A stretch of DNA of 40,838 nt from Gemmatimonadales bacterium (GTDB lineage: Bacteria > Gemmatimonadota > Gemmatimonadetes > Gemmatimonadales > GWC2-71-9): positions 1 through 40,838 of the forward strand of contig JAICJD010000010.1 in the NCBI GenBank assembly GCA_025928645.1, in the 5' to 3' direction. The position numbers were made by a program, and so were the translations under genes. This document shows, one piece after another, positions 30,554-38,192 of this stretch. Positions within the stretch are counted from its first letter, which is position 1; every line of letters starts with the position of its first letter. The notes beneath the pieces are model-generated. The model had not been told where the DNA came from and did no database searches. It saw only the letters and a program-made list of their open reading frames with translations.

Positions 30554-32686
30554 CTACTCCGGCGCCGCCGCCCGGTAGCCGAGCTCCGCCCCGAAGTAGA
30601 TCACCCGTCTCGGCGCCGGCTCGAACACCCGCCCGCCGATGCCGTTCAAGGTGACCGACCCGACGTACTGCCGGTCCCAGAGATTGTTCACGCCGAGGAA
30701 GGGGCCCACCTGCAGGCTGCCGACGGTGCCCTGCCAGCCGAAGCGCGCGTTGGTGACGCCCGCTCCCCACGAATCGACGATCAGGGAATTCGCGTCGTCC
30801 GCCGCCAGCGATGAGCTCAACGTGTGGTCCACGTCGACGTACAGGTCGTGCGGGAGGGCCGTCCGGAGCCCGAAGCGCCAGAAGTGTTCGGGCACGCCCG
30901 GCAGCCGCTTGCCGTCGTTGGGGCCGCTCGCGAAACGGTAGTGCGCGTAGGTGTACGCGCCGCTCAAGGACACGCCGGACACGGGGGTCACCGTGAGCCC
31001 GACCTCCGCGCCGTCGTTGTGCGTCTTGCCGGTGTTGCCGAAGAAGGCGCGGCCGCCGATCTCGCCCAGCTGCACGATGGCGTCGCTGATGCGCCCGAGG
31101 AACAGCGCCACGGAGTAGGAGACGGCCCGGGTGGGCTGCCCGCGCGCGCCGACCTCGTAATTCACCGCGCGCTGCGGGCCCAGCTCGGGGTTGAACCCGC
31201 CGGCGCCGGTCGGCCGGTTAGCCAGCTCCGTCGTCGTCGGGGTCTCGAACGAGGTCGAAAGATTCACGTACGGCACGAACTGGTCGCCCACCGACCAGCT
31301 CGCGCCGACGTTGCCGCTCAGCGAGGACATGGTGCGGGCGCCGCTGTCGTCGATGCCGTCGCCGAAGTAGTGGTCGGTGACGGCGAAGCGGATCCAGTCG
31401 AAGCGGGCGCCACCGCTCAGGAGCAGCTCCGCGCGGGGGCTCCACTGCACCTGGGCGAACGGGCCGAGCTCGGTCACGCGCTCCTGCTGGTCCACGAAGA
31501 CCTGGTCGGTGCGCGTCCCCGCGCTCGACACGAAGTTCTTCCGGTTGTCCCTGAGCCGCTGGGCGTCCGCGCCGCCGACGAGCCGTGGCGCCCTGGGTCC
31601 CGTGCCGAGCAGATAGGTGCCGCTCAGCCGGAGCCCGCCGACCGCCCGCCCGATGTCCACGAACGTGCCGTTGGTCGGGCCGGGATTGATGTCCGGCGGC
31701 GCGGCGAGCGGATTGGCCAGGTCGCGCAGCACCCCGAACATGGTCACGTCGTACTCGTTGCCGGCGGCATCGAAGTGCCGCAGTCCCAGCGAGAGCTGCT
31801 GCTGCTGCACGTCCTTGTCGGCGCCGCGGAGGATGTTGCTTCCGGCCGCCGAATCCGGGTTGGCGACATACTCGGTGCGAGTCAGCGCGCCGGGGTTCTG
31901 GGCCTCGGGATTGTCGGCCAGGCCCAGCCGCAGCGTGCCCAGCGTCGTGCCGCTGAACGCGTAGTCGACGCCGGCGTTGAGCTGGCGGATGTCCGCCGCG
32001 CTGTGCTGCCGGAAGCCGTCGGCCTTGAGCTGCGACACCGAGAGCGTGCCGCTCGCGCTGCCCGAGCGGCCCGAGGTCCAGCTCTGCCACTTGTAGAAGG
32101 CGTCGCCGTTGCGCCGGCCGCTGCCTGCCTGGACCCGCACCGTCTGGGCGAACGGTCCCGGGGCCGCCCGCTGGGTCTCGAGCGAGATCACCCCGCCGGA
32201 CGCGTTGCCGTACAGCGACGAGCTCGCGCCGCGCAGCACCTCGGCGCGCTCGAGGTCGGCAAAGTCCACGTTGGTGAGCTGGCTCTGGCCGTCCGGCAGC
32301 GTCTGGGGCACGCCGTCCAGCAGGATCTTGAGCCCGCGCACGCCGAAGTTCGACCGGCTGCCGAAGCCTCGAATGCTGATGCGCTGATCCAGGGAGAAGT
32401 TGTACCGGTTCGAGACGACGACGCCCGGGACGTTGTTGAGTGCCTCGTCGATCCCCATCGTCGCCTGGCCGCGCTGCAGCGCCGTCCGGTCGAGCACCGC
32501 GGTGGCGAAGGGCAGCTTGGAGAGCGGCTCGGTGGTGCGGGCCACGGTGACGTTGAGCTCGGGCAGCTGGTTCACCTTGGTCGTGTCCCGGTAGACCGTG
32601 TCGGGGGCCGTCGGCTGCTGGGCGGCAGCCGGCACGGCGACGGCGGGGCAAGCGAGCACGAACAGCACGGCGGGCCAGCGGCGCAT
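30554..32686 (-). CDS. TonB-dependent outer-membrane receptor
   Basis: The 710-residue protein has a signal peptide (MRRWPAVLFVLACPAVAVPAAA, cleavage before QQP) and a very strong ribosome site (AGGAGGAGGG). The plug domain (about 45-165) shows GIDEALNNVPGVVVSNR, ISIRGFGSRSNFGVRGLKILLDGVPQTLPDGQ and ERAEVLRGASSSLYGNASGGVI. The rest is a beta-barrel with repeated amphipathic strands, aromatic belts and extracellular loops. The ligand is unknown; iron chelates are plausible because a Fur-family gene lies across the divergent promoter region. The C-terminus (GAELGYRAAAPE) does not end on the usual aromatic residue. A TAGCTT box lies at 32716-32711 on the minus strand. Confidence 0.93.
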   Translation of the reverse strand: MRRWPAVLFVLACPAVAVPAAAQQPTAPDTVYRDTTKVNQLPELNVTVARTTEPLSKLPFATAVLDRTALQRGQATMGIDEALNNVPGVVVSNRYNFSLDQRISIRGFGSRSNFGVRGLKILLDGVPQTLPDGQSQLTNVDFADLERAEVLRGASSSLYGNASGGVISLETQRAAPGPFAQTVRVQAGSGRRNGDAFYKWQSWTSGRSGSASGTLSVSQLKADGFRQHSAADIRQLNAGVDYAFSGTTLGTLRLGLADNPEAQNPGALTRTEYVANPDSAAGSNILRGADKDVQQQQLSLGLRHFDAAGNEYDVTMFGVLRDLANPLAAPPDINPGPTNGTFVDIGRAVGGLRLSGTYLLGTGPRAPRLVGGADAQRLRDNRKNFVSSAGTRTDQVFVDQQERVTELGPFAQVQWSPRAELLLSGGARFDWIRFAVTDHYFGDGIDDSGARTMSSLSGNVGASWSVGDQFVPYVNLSTSFETPTTTELANRPTGAGGFNPELGPQRAVNYEVGARGQPTRAVSYSVALFLGRISDAIVQLGEIGGRAFFGNTGKTHNDGAEVGLTVTPVSGVSLSGAYTYAHYRFASGPNDGKRLPGVPEHFWRFGLRTALPHDLYVDVDHTLSSSLAADDANSLIVDSWGAGVTNARFGWQGTVGSLQVGPFLGVNNLWDRQYVGSVTLNGIGGRVFEPAPRRVIYFGAELGYRAAAPE

Positions 32687-32739
32687 GAATCCCTCCTCCT
32701 GTTGTCCCGAAAGCTAACCCCGAATCGCATGCGCGGTGC

Positions 32740-32768
32740 TTGTATCCCCCTTCTGGCTGCCCTACCTT
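32740..32768 (+). promoter_or_regulatory. Candidate promoter of the LOR/SDH-like gene unit
   Basis: TTGTAT (32740-32745) and TACCTT (32763-32768) are 17 bases apart, and the ATG of the gene follows ten bases later without a ribosome site. Transcription would start within a few bases of the ATG, so the message is leaderless or nearly so. It lies 54 bases from the divergent TonB receptor start. Confidence 0.5.
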
Positions 32769-32778
32769 CCACCCCCAC

Positions 32779-33870
32779 ATGTCCACACGTACCAGCACGC
32801 TGCCGGATTTCGACCGGCCGCCGTTCGCGGGAGCGCCGGACGCCCGGTTCGCGCCCCTGCCGGCCGACGGCGTTCTGCCCGAGGGCTTCTTTTCCACCTC
32901 CAACCTGCCCACCTACGTCCACGTGGACGGCCGCTGGCACGCGCCGACGCGTCCGCGGATGGACTGCGTGCTGGTGAAGCGGGGCGACGCGATCGAGACC
33001 ATCGAGCCCCGCCGGCTGCGCCGGGGCGAGCTCGTCGCCATGGGCGAGGCGGAGGACGGCACCGAGGGCATCGTGGTGCACGGTGCGGGCTTCCTCGGCG
33101 GCGGGCACGGCGCCAACGAGTTCCGGTTCATGTCCACGGAGGTGAGCCGCGAGCGGCCGGTGAACTACGAGGAGCTCGCCGCGCGGGTGGGAGAGGAGAA
33201 GCGCCGCGGCGGCTATCTGGTCTGGGTGGTGGGGCCCGCGCTGGTGCACTCGCGCGCCCGGGCGGACTTCGAGTGGTTCATCCGCAACGGCTACGTCCAG
33301 GCCGTGCTCGCGGGGAACGCGGTGGCCGTGCACGACATCGAGGCGGCGATCTTCGGCACGACGCTGGGCATGACCAGCGCCGGGCAGCCGACCGAGGGCG
33401 GCCACGGACTCCACATGCGCGCGATCAACCGCGTGCGCGCCGAGGGCTCGATCGAGCGGGGCGTCGCATCCGGGCTCATCCGGAGCGGCATCATGCACGC
33501 CCTCGTGACCAACCGCATTCCGTTCGTCCTGGCGGGCTCGATCCGCGACGACGGCCCGCTGCCCGGCGTGTATTCCGACACGCTCGCCGCGCAGGACGCG
33601 ATGCGGGAGCACACGGTGAAGGCGACCGGGGCGATCTTCGTCGCCACGGCGCTCCATGCCATTGCGGTGGGCAACATGCTGCCGGCGTTCTACCTCGCCG
33701 ACGAGGGCCCGGTGCCGCTCATGACGATCTGCGTGGACCAGACCGAGTTCGTCGTGAACAAGCTGAAGGACCGTGGCACCCACCAGGCCTATGGTGTGGT
33801 CACCAATGCGCAGGACTTCATGCACGTGCTCCGGTTCTACACCGAGCGCTGGGAGCGGGGCGCGGCGTGA
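32779..33870 (+). CDS. LOR/SDH domain protein, archaeal-type ornithine cyclodeaminase homologue
   Basis: ATG 32779 gives 363 residues. The C-terminal two thirds match the TIGR00300/'LOR/SDH bifunctional' family, which includes the archaeal ornithine cyclodeaminase and the C-terminal domain of cyanobacterial arginine-degrading AgrE/ArgZ. Seen here are VGPALVHS (151-158), LAGNAVAVHDIEAAIFGTTLGM (about 177-198), GGHGLHMRAINRVR, LAGSIRDDGPLPGV (251-264), HAIAVGNMLPA and VNKLKDRGTHQAYGVVT. The N-terminal 100 residues are of the small barrel type found before this domain in such proteins. The likely reaction is NAD-dependent conversion of ornithine to proline plus ammonia; this is inferred from the family, not shown. 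It leads an overlapping four-gene unit. Confidence 0.82.
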   Translation: MSTRTSTLPDFDRPPFAGAPDARFAPLPADGVLPEGFFSTSNLPTYVHVDGRWHAPTRPRMDCVLVKRGDAIETIEPRRLRRGELVAMGEAEDGTEGIVVHGAGFLGGGHGANEFRFMSTEVSRERPVNYEELAARVGEEKRRGGYLVWVVGPALVHSRARADFEWFIRNGYVQAVLAGNAVAVHDIEAAIFGTTLGMTSAGQPTEGGHGLHMRAINRVRAEGSIERGVASGLIRSGIMHALVTNRIPFVLAGSIRDDGPLPGVYSDTLAAQDAMREHTVKATGAIFVATALHAIAVGNMLPAFYLADEGPVPLMTICVDQTEFVVNKLKDRGTHQAYGVVTNAQDFMHVLRFYTERWERGAA

Positions 33871-34229
33871 ACGGGTTCGGCTGGCCCCGCCTCGCCTCCT
33901 CGGTGGCGGAGCAGATTCCCCCCGCCGAGGTGGACGGCGTGTGGTTGTTCAGCGCCCTGCGCCACGAGGGGCAGGAGTGGGGCACCGCCGTGCTCTCGCG
34001 CGTGGACGGCGACCGCCGGCGGATCTACACCGCCCGCTACATGCTGGCCGTGAAGGGCAAGGAGCGGGGCCGGTTCGAGGCCTCGGTCGAGGAGGTCGGC
34101 AGCGCTCCCGTCGAGGCGCTCGCGCAGCTGCTGCAGGACGTCCAGCGGCGGATCGACGACGAACACCCGCCCGTGCCGGTGCCCCCCGAGGACTGGTTCG
34201 CGGGGGCCGCCGATGCCCCTCCTCGCTGA
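33867..34229 (+). CDS. Small protein of unknown function in the LOR/SDH-Fur-CcdA unit
   Basis: GTG 33867 overlaps the previous stop (GTGA), and the product has 120 residues. I recognise no family. It begins GFGWPRLASSVAEQIPPAEVDGVWLFSALRHEGQEWGTAVLSRVDGDRRRIYTARYML, with several strands, then has a helix (APVEALAQLLQDVQRRIDDE) and a Pro-rich end. It has no cysteine, signal peptide or membrane segment. Its end overlaps the fur-like gene by 17 bases. The tight overlap on both sides supports that it is translated. Confidence 0.75.
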   Translation: MNGFGWPRLASSVAEQIPPAEVDGVWLFSALRHEGQEWGTAVLSRVDGDRRRIYTARYMLAVKGKERGRFEASVEEVGSAPVEALAQLLQDVQRRIDDEHPPVPVPPEDWFAGAADAPPR

Positions 34230-34680
34230 GGGCGAGGGCGCGGCGCTGCTCGAGCGCTTCCGCCGGTATCTGCGCGACCGCCACCTGCCCGTGACCCGCC
34301 AGCGCGACCTGATCGCCCAGGCCGTCTTCCTCTCCGACGACCACCCCTCCGTCGAGGGCATCCGCCGGGTGCTCAAACAGCGCGGCGAACACGTCGGCGT
34401 CGCCACCGTGTACCGCACGCTCGAGGTGCTGGTCGAGAGCGGGCTGGTGCGCGCGCACGACTTCGGCGAAGGATTCCGGCGGTACGAGCCGATGCCCTCG
34501 CAGACCGACCACGAGCACCTCATCTGCGAACGGTGCGGCCGGGTGATCGAGTTCCAGCACGAGCGGCTGGAGCGGATGCTGCCAGTGCTCGCCGACGAGC
34601 TCGGCTTTCAGCACCAGCGCCACAGCGTGGAAATCTACGGCGTGTGCCGCGAGTGCCGGCAGCGGGAGCTCGAGCCGTGA
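34213..34680 (+). CDS. Fur-family metal-responsive transcription regulator
   Basis: The 155-residue protein shows the Fur winged helix (TRQRDLIAQAVFLSDDHPSVEGIRRVLKQRGEHVGVATVYRTLEVLVESGLV) and dimerisation domain. The metal-site block is TDHEHLICERCGRVIEF. Two CxxC pairs, C105/C108 and C145/C148, would hold a structural zinc. Whether it is Fur, Zur or PerR cannot be decided by eye. The divergent TonB receptor is a natural candidate target. It overlaps the genes on both sides. Confidence 0.92.
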   Translation: MPLLAEGEGAALLERFRRYLRDRHLPVTRQRDLIAQAVFLSDDHPSVEGIRRVLKQRGEHVGVATVYRTLEVLVESGLVRAHDFGEGFRRYEPMPSQTDHEHLICERCGRVIEFQHERLERMLPVLADELGFQHQRHSVEIYGVCRECRQRELEP

Positions 34681-35405
34681 GCGAGCCCGTCACCCTGGGG
34701 CTGTTCGTCGCGTTCGCGGCGGGCCTGCTCAGCTTCCTCTCGCCCTGCGTGCTCCCGCTGGTGCCGAGCTACATCGGGTTCCTCACGGGCATGTCGCTCC
34801 CCGAGGTTTCCACCCGGCGCCGCACCGCGCTGGTCCATGCCCTCCTGTTCGTGCTGGGCTTCAGCCTGGTGTTCGTGCTGCTCGGCGCGAGCGCCACGGC
34901 CCTCGGTCGCGCGCTCAACTACTACCAGCACTGGCTGCAGCGCATCGGCGGGGTGCTCATCATCCTGTTCGGCCTCGTGTGCCTGGGCGTCGTCCGGCTG
35001 GGCTTCCTGACGCAGGAGCGGCGGGTGCAGCTCGAGCACAAGCCGGTGGGCTATTTGGGCTCCGCGCTGGTGGGGATGGCCTTCGGCGCCGGATGGACCC
35101 CGTGCATCGGGCCGGTGCTCGGCGCCATCCTCGGGCTTGCGGCCACCTCGCACGACCTCGGCCGCGGCATGCTCCTGCTCGGGAGCTACTCCGCCGGGCT
35201 CGCGGTGCCGTTCCTCCTGGCGGCGGTGGCGCTCGAGGCGTTCCTCGACTGGTTCCAGCGGTTCCGACGCTATCTGCCCTGGGTCATGCGGGTGAGCGGG
35301 GTGCTTCTGATCTTCGTGGGGGTGCTCATGGCGACGGGCGAGTTCACCCGTCTCGCCGGCTGGCTGCAGCAGTTCACGCCCGAGGTGCTGCGGGAGCAGA
35401 TCTGA
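34677..35405 (+). CDS. ccdA: CcdA-type cytochrome c biogenesis / thiol-disulfide transporter
   Basis: GTG 34677 overlaps the fur-like stop (GTGA). The 242-residue protein has six predicted membrane helices and the two redox cysteines of the CcdA/DsbD-beta family: C24 in FLSPCVLPLVPSY and C143 in GWTPCIGPVLG. It moves electrons from cytoplasmic thioredoxin across the membrane to keep apocytochrome c or other extracytoplasmic thiols reduced. Its 3' end overlaps the convergent ABC transporter gene by 32 bases. Confidence 0.93.
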   Translation: MSEPVTLGLFVAFAAGLLSFLSPCVLPLVPSYIGFLTGMSLPEVSTRRRTALVHALLFVLGFSLVFVLLGASATALGRALNYYQHWLQRIGGVLIILFGLVCLGVVRLGFLTQERRVQLEHKPVGYLGSALVGMAFGAGWTPCIGPVLGAILGLAATSHDLGRGMLLLGSYSAGLAVPFLLAAVALEAFLDWFQRFRRYLPWVMRVSGVLLIFVGVLMATGEFTRLAGWLQQFTPEVLREQI

Positions 35406-37185
35406 ACGCCGCCTCGCCTTCCTCGCCTTCCTCGCCCTCCGCGGTCTCCAGCTCCTCCTCGAGCTGCTGCCGCCGGAGGAGCTCCCAGTAGCGGCCGCCC
35501 CGCGCGATCAGGTCCGCGTGGGTGCCCTGCTCGACGATCCGGCCGCCGTCCAGCACGAGAATCCAGTCCGCATCGCGCACCGCCGCGAGGCGGTGGGAGA
35601 CGATGATGCTGGTGCGTCCCGAGAGCGCGCCGCGCAGCGCGCGCAGGATCTTGGCCTCGGTCTGCGCGTCCACCGCGCTCAGCGCGTCGTCGAGCACGAA
35701 CACCGGCGGATCCTGCGCCAGCGCCCGGGCGATCGCGCTGCGCTGCTTCTGGCCGCCGCTCAGGTTGATGCCGCGCTCGCCGAGCATCGTGTCGTAGCCC
35801 TTGGGCAGGGCGGGGAGGGCCTCGGTGAGCTGCGCCACCTCCGCCACCCGCTCCAGGCGGCCGTCGTCCGGCGCGCCGAGCAGCACGTTGTCGCGGAGGG
35901 TCTCGCTGAAGAGGAAGGTTTCCTGCGGCACGAAGCCGATCGCGCGGCGCACCTCGGCCAGCGGGAGGCGGCGCAGGTCCACGCCGTCGAGCAGGACCGC
36001 GCCGCTGTCCGGGTCGTACGCCCGGGCCAGCAGGTCCACCAGCGTGGACTTGCCCGAGCCGGTGGCCCCCACGATCGCCAGCGACCGTCCGGCCTCGACC
36101 CGGAAGGCGATGCCGTGCAGCACCGCCCCGCGTTCCCGCGCGTTGGGATACGCGAACGTGACGTCGCGGAACTCGACCGCGCGGCCATTCCGCGGCGGCG
36201 GGAGTGTGGCCGGCGCAGTCGGGTCGGCGATGGCCGGGCGCTCGCGCAGCAGCTGGTTGATGCGGCCCATCGATGCCGCGCCTCGCTGCACCAGATTCAC
36301 GGCCCACCCGAGCGCGATCATCGGCCACACCAGTATGCCGAGATATACGCCGAACGCGATGAAGCCGCCCACCGTGATCGTGCCCGCGATCACCAGACGC
36401 CCGCCGACGTAGAGCACGACCAGCCCGCTCAGCCCGCCGAGCAGCGTGAGCAGCGGAAAGAACACGCCCTGCACGCGCGCCAGCCGCAGGTTCCGGCCGA
36501 GATAGTCGTCGCTCAGCCGCCGGAACGCCGCGATTTCCGCCTGCTCCTGCCGGTAGGCCCGGACTACGCGGACGCCGCTCAGGTTCTCGTGCGCCTGGCT
36601 GGTCAGGTCGCTGAACTGCTCCTGGATCGCCTGGCTCCGGCGGTGGATCCGCTGGCCGAGCGACATCATGGCCACCGGCAGCCCGAGCATCGGCACCAGC
36701 GCGAGCACGGTGAGCCGGGGGTTGATCCCGAGCATCGCCGGTGCAATTAGCAGTGCACGTATGGTAGTATCCACCAAGTACATAACGGCCGGGCCGACGA
36801 CCATTCTGACGGCTAGAAGATCGTTGGTCGTGCGGGCCATCACATCGCCCGTCGGATACCGGTCGTAGAATTCCGCCGACATCCGCTGCAAATGTCGGTA
36901 CAGGTGGTCGCGGAGGTCCGTCTCGACGCGGCGGCTGCCGCTGTTGAGCAGCTCCCGCATGCCGAACCGGGCCACGCCGCCCAGCAGCGCGACCGCGAGC
37001 AGCAGCAGGATGGCGCGCTCGACGACCGGGAACCCGTTCGGGGTGCGCAGGGCATCGATGCCCTGCTCGATGAATTTGGGTCCGAGCGTGGTGAAGATGT
37101 TGGAGATCACCACCAGCAGCATGCCGAACGCGTAGTCGCGCCGGTACGGCCGGACGAAGGGCAGCAGCGCCCGAAGCTCGTTCAT
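35374..37185 (-). CDS. ABC transporter, fused permease-ATPase (exporter half-transporter)
   Basis: The 603-residue protein has an N-terminal six-helix ABC exporter domain (about 15-315) and a nucleotide-binding domain. Walker A is GATGSGKST (Lys near residue 380), the Q-loop is FVPQETFLFSETLRDNV, the signature is LSGGQKQR, Walker B is VFVLDDALS, and the switch is IVSHR. It should act as a homodimeric or heterodimeric exporter of the MsbA/LmrA/multidrug type; the substrate is not indicated. The C-terminus is a short Glu/Gly repeat (EGEEGEEGEA) encoded by a direct repeat at 35413-35440, and its last ten or so codons are antisense to the ccdA end. An A+T-richer patch with uncommon codons lies at 36741-36820. 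Confidence 0.93.
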   Translation of the reverse strand: MNELRALLPFVRPYRRDYAFGMLLVVISNIFTTLGPKFIEQGIDALRTPNGFPVVERAILLLLAVALLGGVARFGMRELLNSGSRRVETDLRDHLYRHLQRMSAEFYDRYPTGDVMARTTNDLLAVRMVVGPAVMYLVDTTIRALLIAPAMLGINPRLTVLALVPMLGLPVAMMSLGQRIHRRSQAIQEQFSDLTSQAHENLSGVRVVRAYRQEQAEIAAFRRLSDDYLGRNLRLARVQGVFFPLLTLLGGLSGLVVLYVGGRLVIAGTITVGGFIAFGVYLGILVWPMIALGWAVNLVQRGAASMGRINQLLRERPAIADPTAPATLPPPRNGRAVEFRDVTFAYPNARERGAVLHGIAFRVEAGRSLAIVGATGSGKSTLVDLLARAYDPDSGAVLLDGVDLRRLPLAEVRRAIGFVPQETFLFSETLRDNVLLGAPDDGRLERVAEVAQLTEALPALPKGYDTMLGERGINLSGGQKQRSAIARALAQDPPVFVLDDALSAVDAQTEAKILRALRGALSGRTSIIVSHRLAAVRDADWILVLDGGRIVEQGTHADLIARGGRYWELLRRQQLEEELETAEGEEGEEGEAAFRSAPAAPRA

Positions 37186-37194
37186 GATCGGTGG

Positions 37195-37223
37195 AATGTC
37201 ACCGCGTGCTCGGAGCCCGGCAA
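37195..37223 (-). promoter_or_regulatory. Weak candidate promoter of the ABC transporter gene
   Basis: On the minus strand TTGCCG (37223-37218) is 17 bases from GACATT (37200-37195), and the ATG follows nine bases later without a ribosome site. The spacing matches the TTGnnn-TAnnTT set but the -10 box deviates at its first position, so this is a weak call. Confidence 0.25.
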
Positions 37224-37246
37224 GTCACACCAGCGAGGAGGAGATG

Positions 37247-38137
37247 ATGCCGAGAGCCATGCTCGCCGCGCTCACGCTGCTCGCGGCCGCCGCCTGCGGT
37301 CGCGGGGATAAGCGTGACGTCGCGTCGGCGGACAGCCTGAATCGGGACCTGCAGCTCGCGCCGGTGGACACCAGCGCGACGCTCAACGACCGCCCTAGCG
37401 CCGACACGGCGGCCACGACGGCCACCGACACGGCCACCGCCGCGCCGGCCCCGGCGCCGAAGCCCGCCGCGCCGAAGCCCGCAGCCAAGCCGCGGACGAA
37501 GCCGGCCACGCCGGCTCCGACGCCCGCCCCGACGGCGTCCTCGCCGTCGCCCAGCAATCCGACGACGCCGAACCCGACGGCCCCGGTGCCGACACCGGCG
37601 GCCAGCTCCGCGAGCCTCGCGGCGGGTGCCACATTCTCCGCCACGACCGACGAGGAGATCCGCTCCCACAAGAACAAGGTGGGCGACCAGGTCACGGCCA
37701 CCGTGGCGAGCGACGTGAAGAACCCCGCCGGCCAGGTGGTGATCCCGGCCGGGTCGAAGGTGACCCTGCAGGTCACCGCGATCAAGGAATCGGAGAATAA
37801 GAGCGACACCACCGGCACGCTCACGCTCAAGCCGGTCTCGATCGCGATGAACGGCGGCTCGAAGCCGCTCGCGGCGTCCATCTCCGGCGTCAAGACCTCG
37901 CTCCAGGGGCGGAGCACCAACGCCGGAGACGTCGCGAAGGTGGGCGCCGGCACGGCCGCGGGCGCCATCGTCGGGCGGGTCCTGGGCGGCAGCACCAAGG
38001 GCGCCGTGATCGGTGGGATCATCGGCGGCGCGGTGGGCGCGCAGCGCGCGGTCGAGACCAAGGACCGCGACGTCGTGGTGCCGACCGGCACCCAGCTGAC
38101 CCTGACGCTGGACGAAAAGCTGATCGCGGGAACCTGA
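37247..38137 (+). CDS. Glycine-zipper lipoprotein with a Pro/Ala-rich linker
   Basis: ATG 37247 is preferred because AGGAGG lies five bases upstream; ATG 37244 would be too close. The 296-residue product starts MPRAMLAALTLLAAAAC, a lipoprotein-type signal with Cys17. Then come a charged stretch, a long low-complexity Ala/Pro/Thr linker (about 50-115), a beta-rich domain (about 120-225: VGDQVTATVASDV, VVIPAGSKVTLQV) and a glycine zipper, GAGTAAGAIVGRVLGG-STKGAVIGGIIGGAVGA, near residue 235-270. It probably sits on the periplasmic side, anchored in a membrane. Function unknown. Confidence 0.85.
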   Translation: MPRAMLAALTLLAAAACGRGDKRDVASADSLNRDLQLAPVDTSATLNDRPSADTAATTATDTATAAPAPAPKPAAPKPAAKPRTKPATPAPTPAPTASSPSPSNPTTPNPTAPVPTPAASSASLAAGATFSATTDEEIRSHKNKVGDQVTATVASDVKNPAGQVVIPAGSKVTLQVTAIKESENKSDTTGTLTLKPVSIAMNGGSKPLAASISGVKTSLQGRSTNAGDVAKVGAGTAAGAIVGRVLGGSTKGAVIGGIIGGAVGAQRAVETKDRDVVVPTGTQLTLTLDEKLIAGT

Positions 38138-38153
38138 GTCCGATGGGTGAGCG

Positions 38154-38187
38154 GAAGCGGGCGGAGAAGGGATTCTCCGCCCGCTTC
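38154..38187. terminator. Bidirectional terminator between the lipoprotein gene and ggt
   Basis: GAAGCGGGCGGAGAA (38154-38168) and TTCTCCGCCCGCTTC (38173-38187) form a perfect 15-bp stem with a GGGA loop. GTCTTTC follows on the plus strand. It lies 16 bases after one stop and 5 bases from the stop of the convergent gene, so it can serve both. Confidence 0.85.
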
Positions 38188-38192
38188 GTCTT

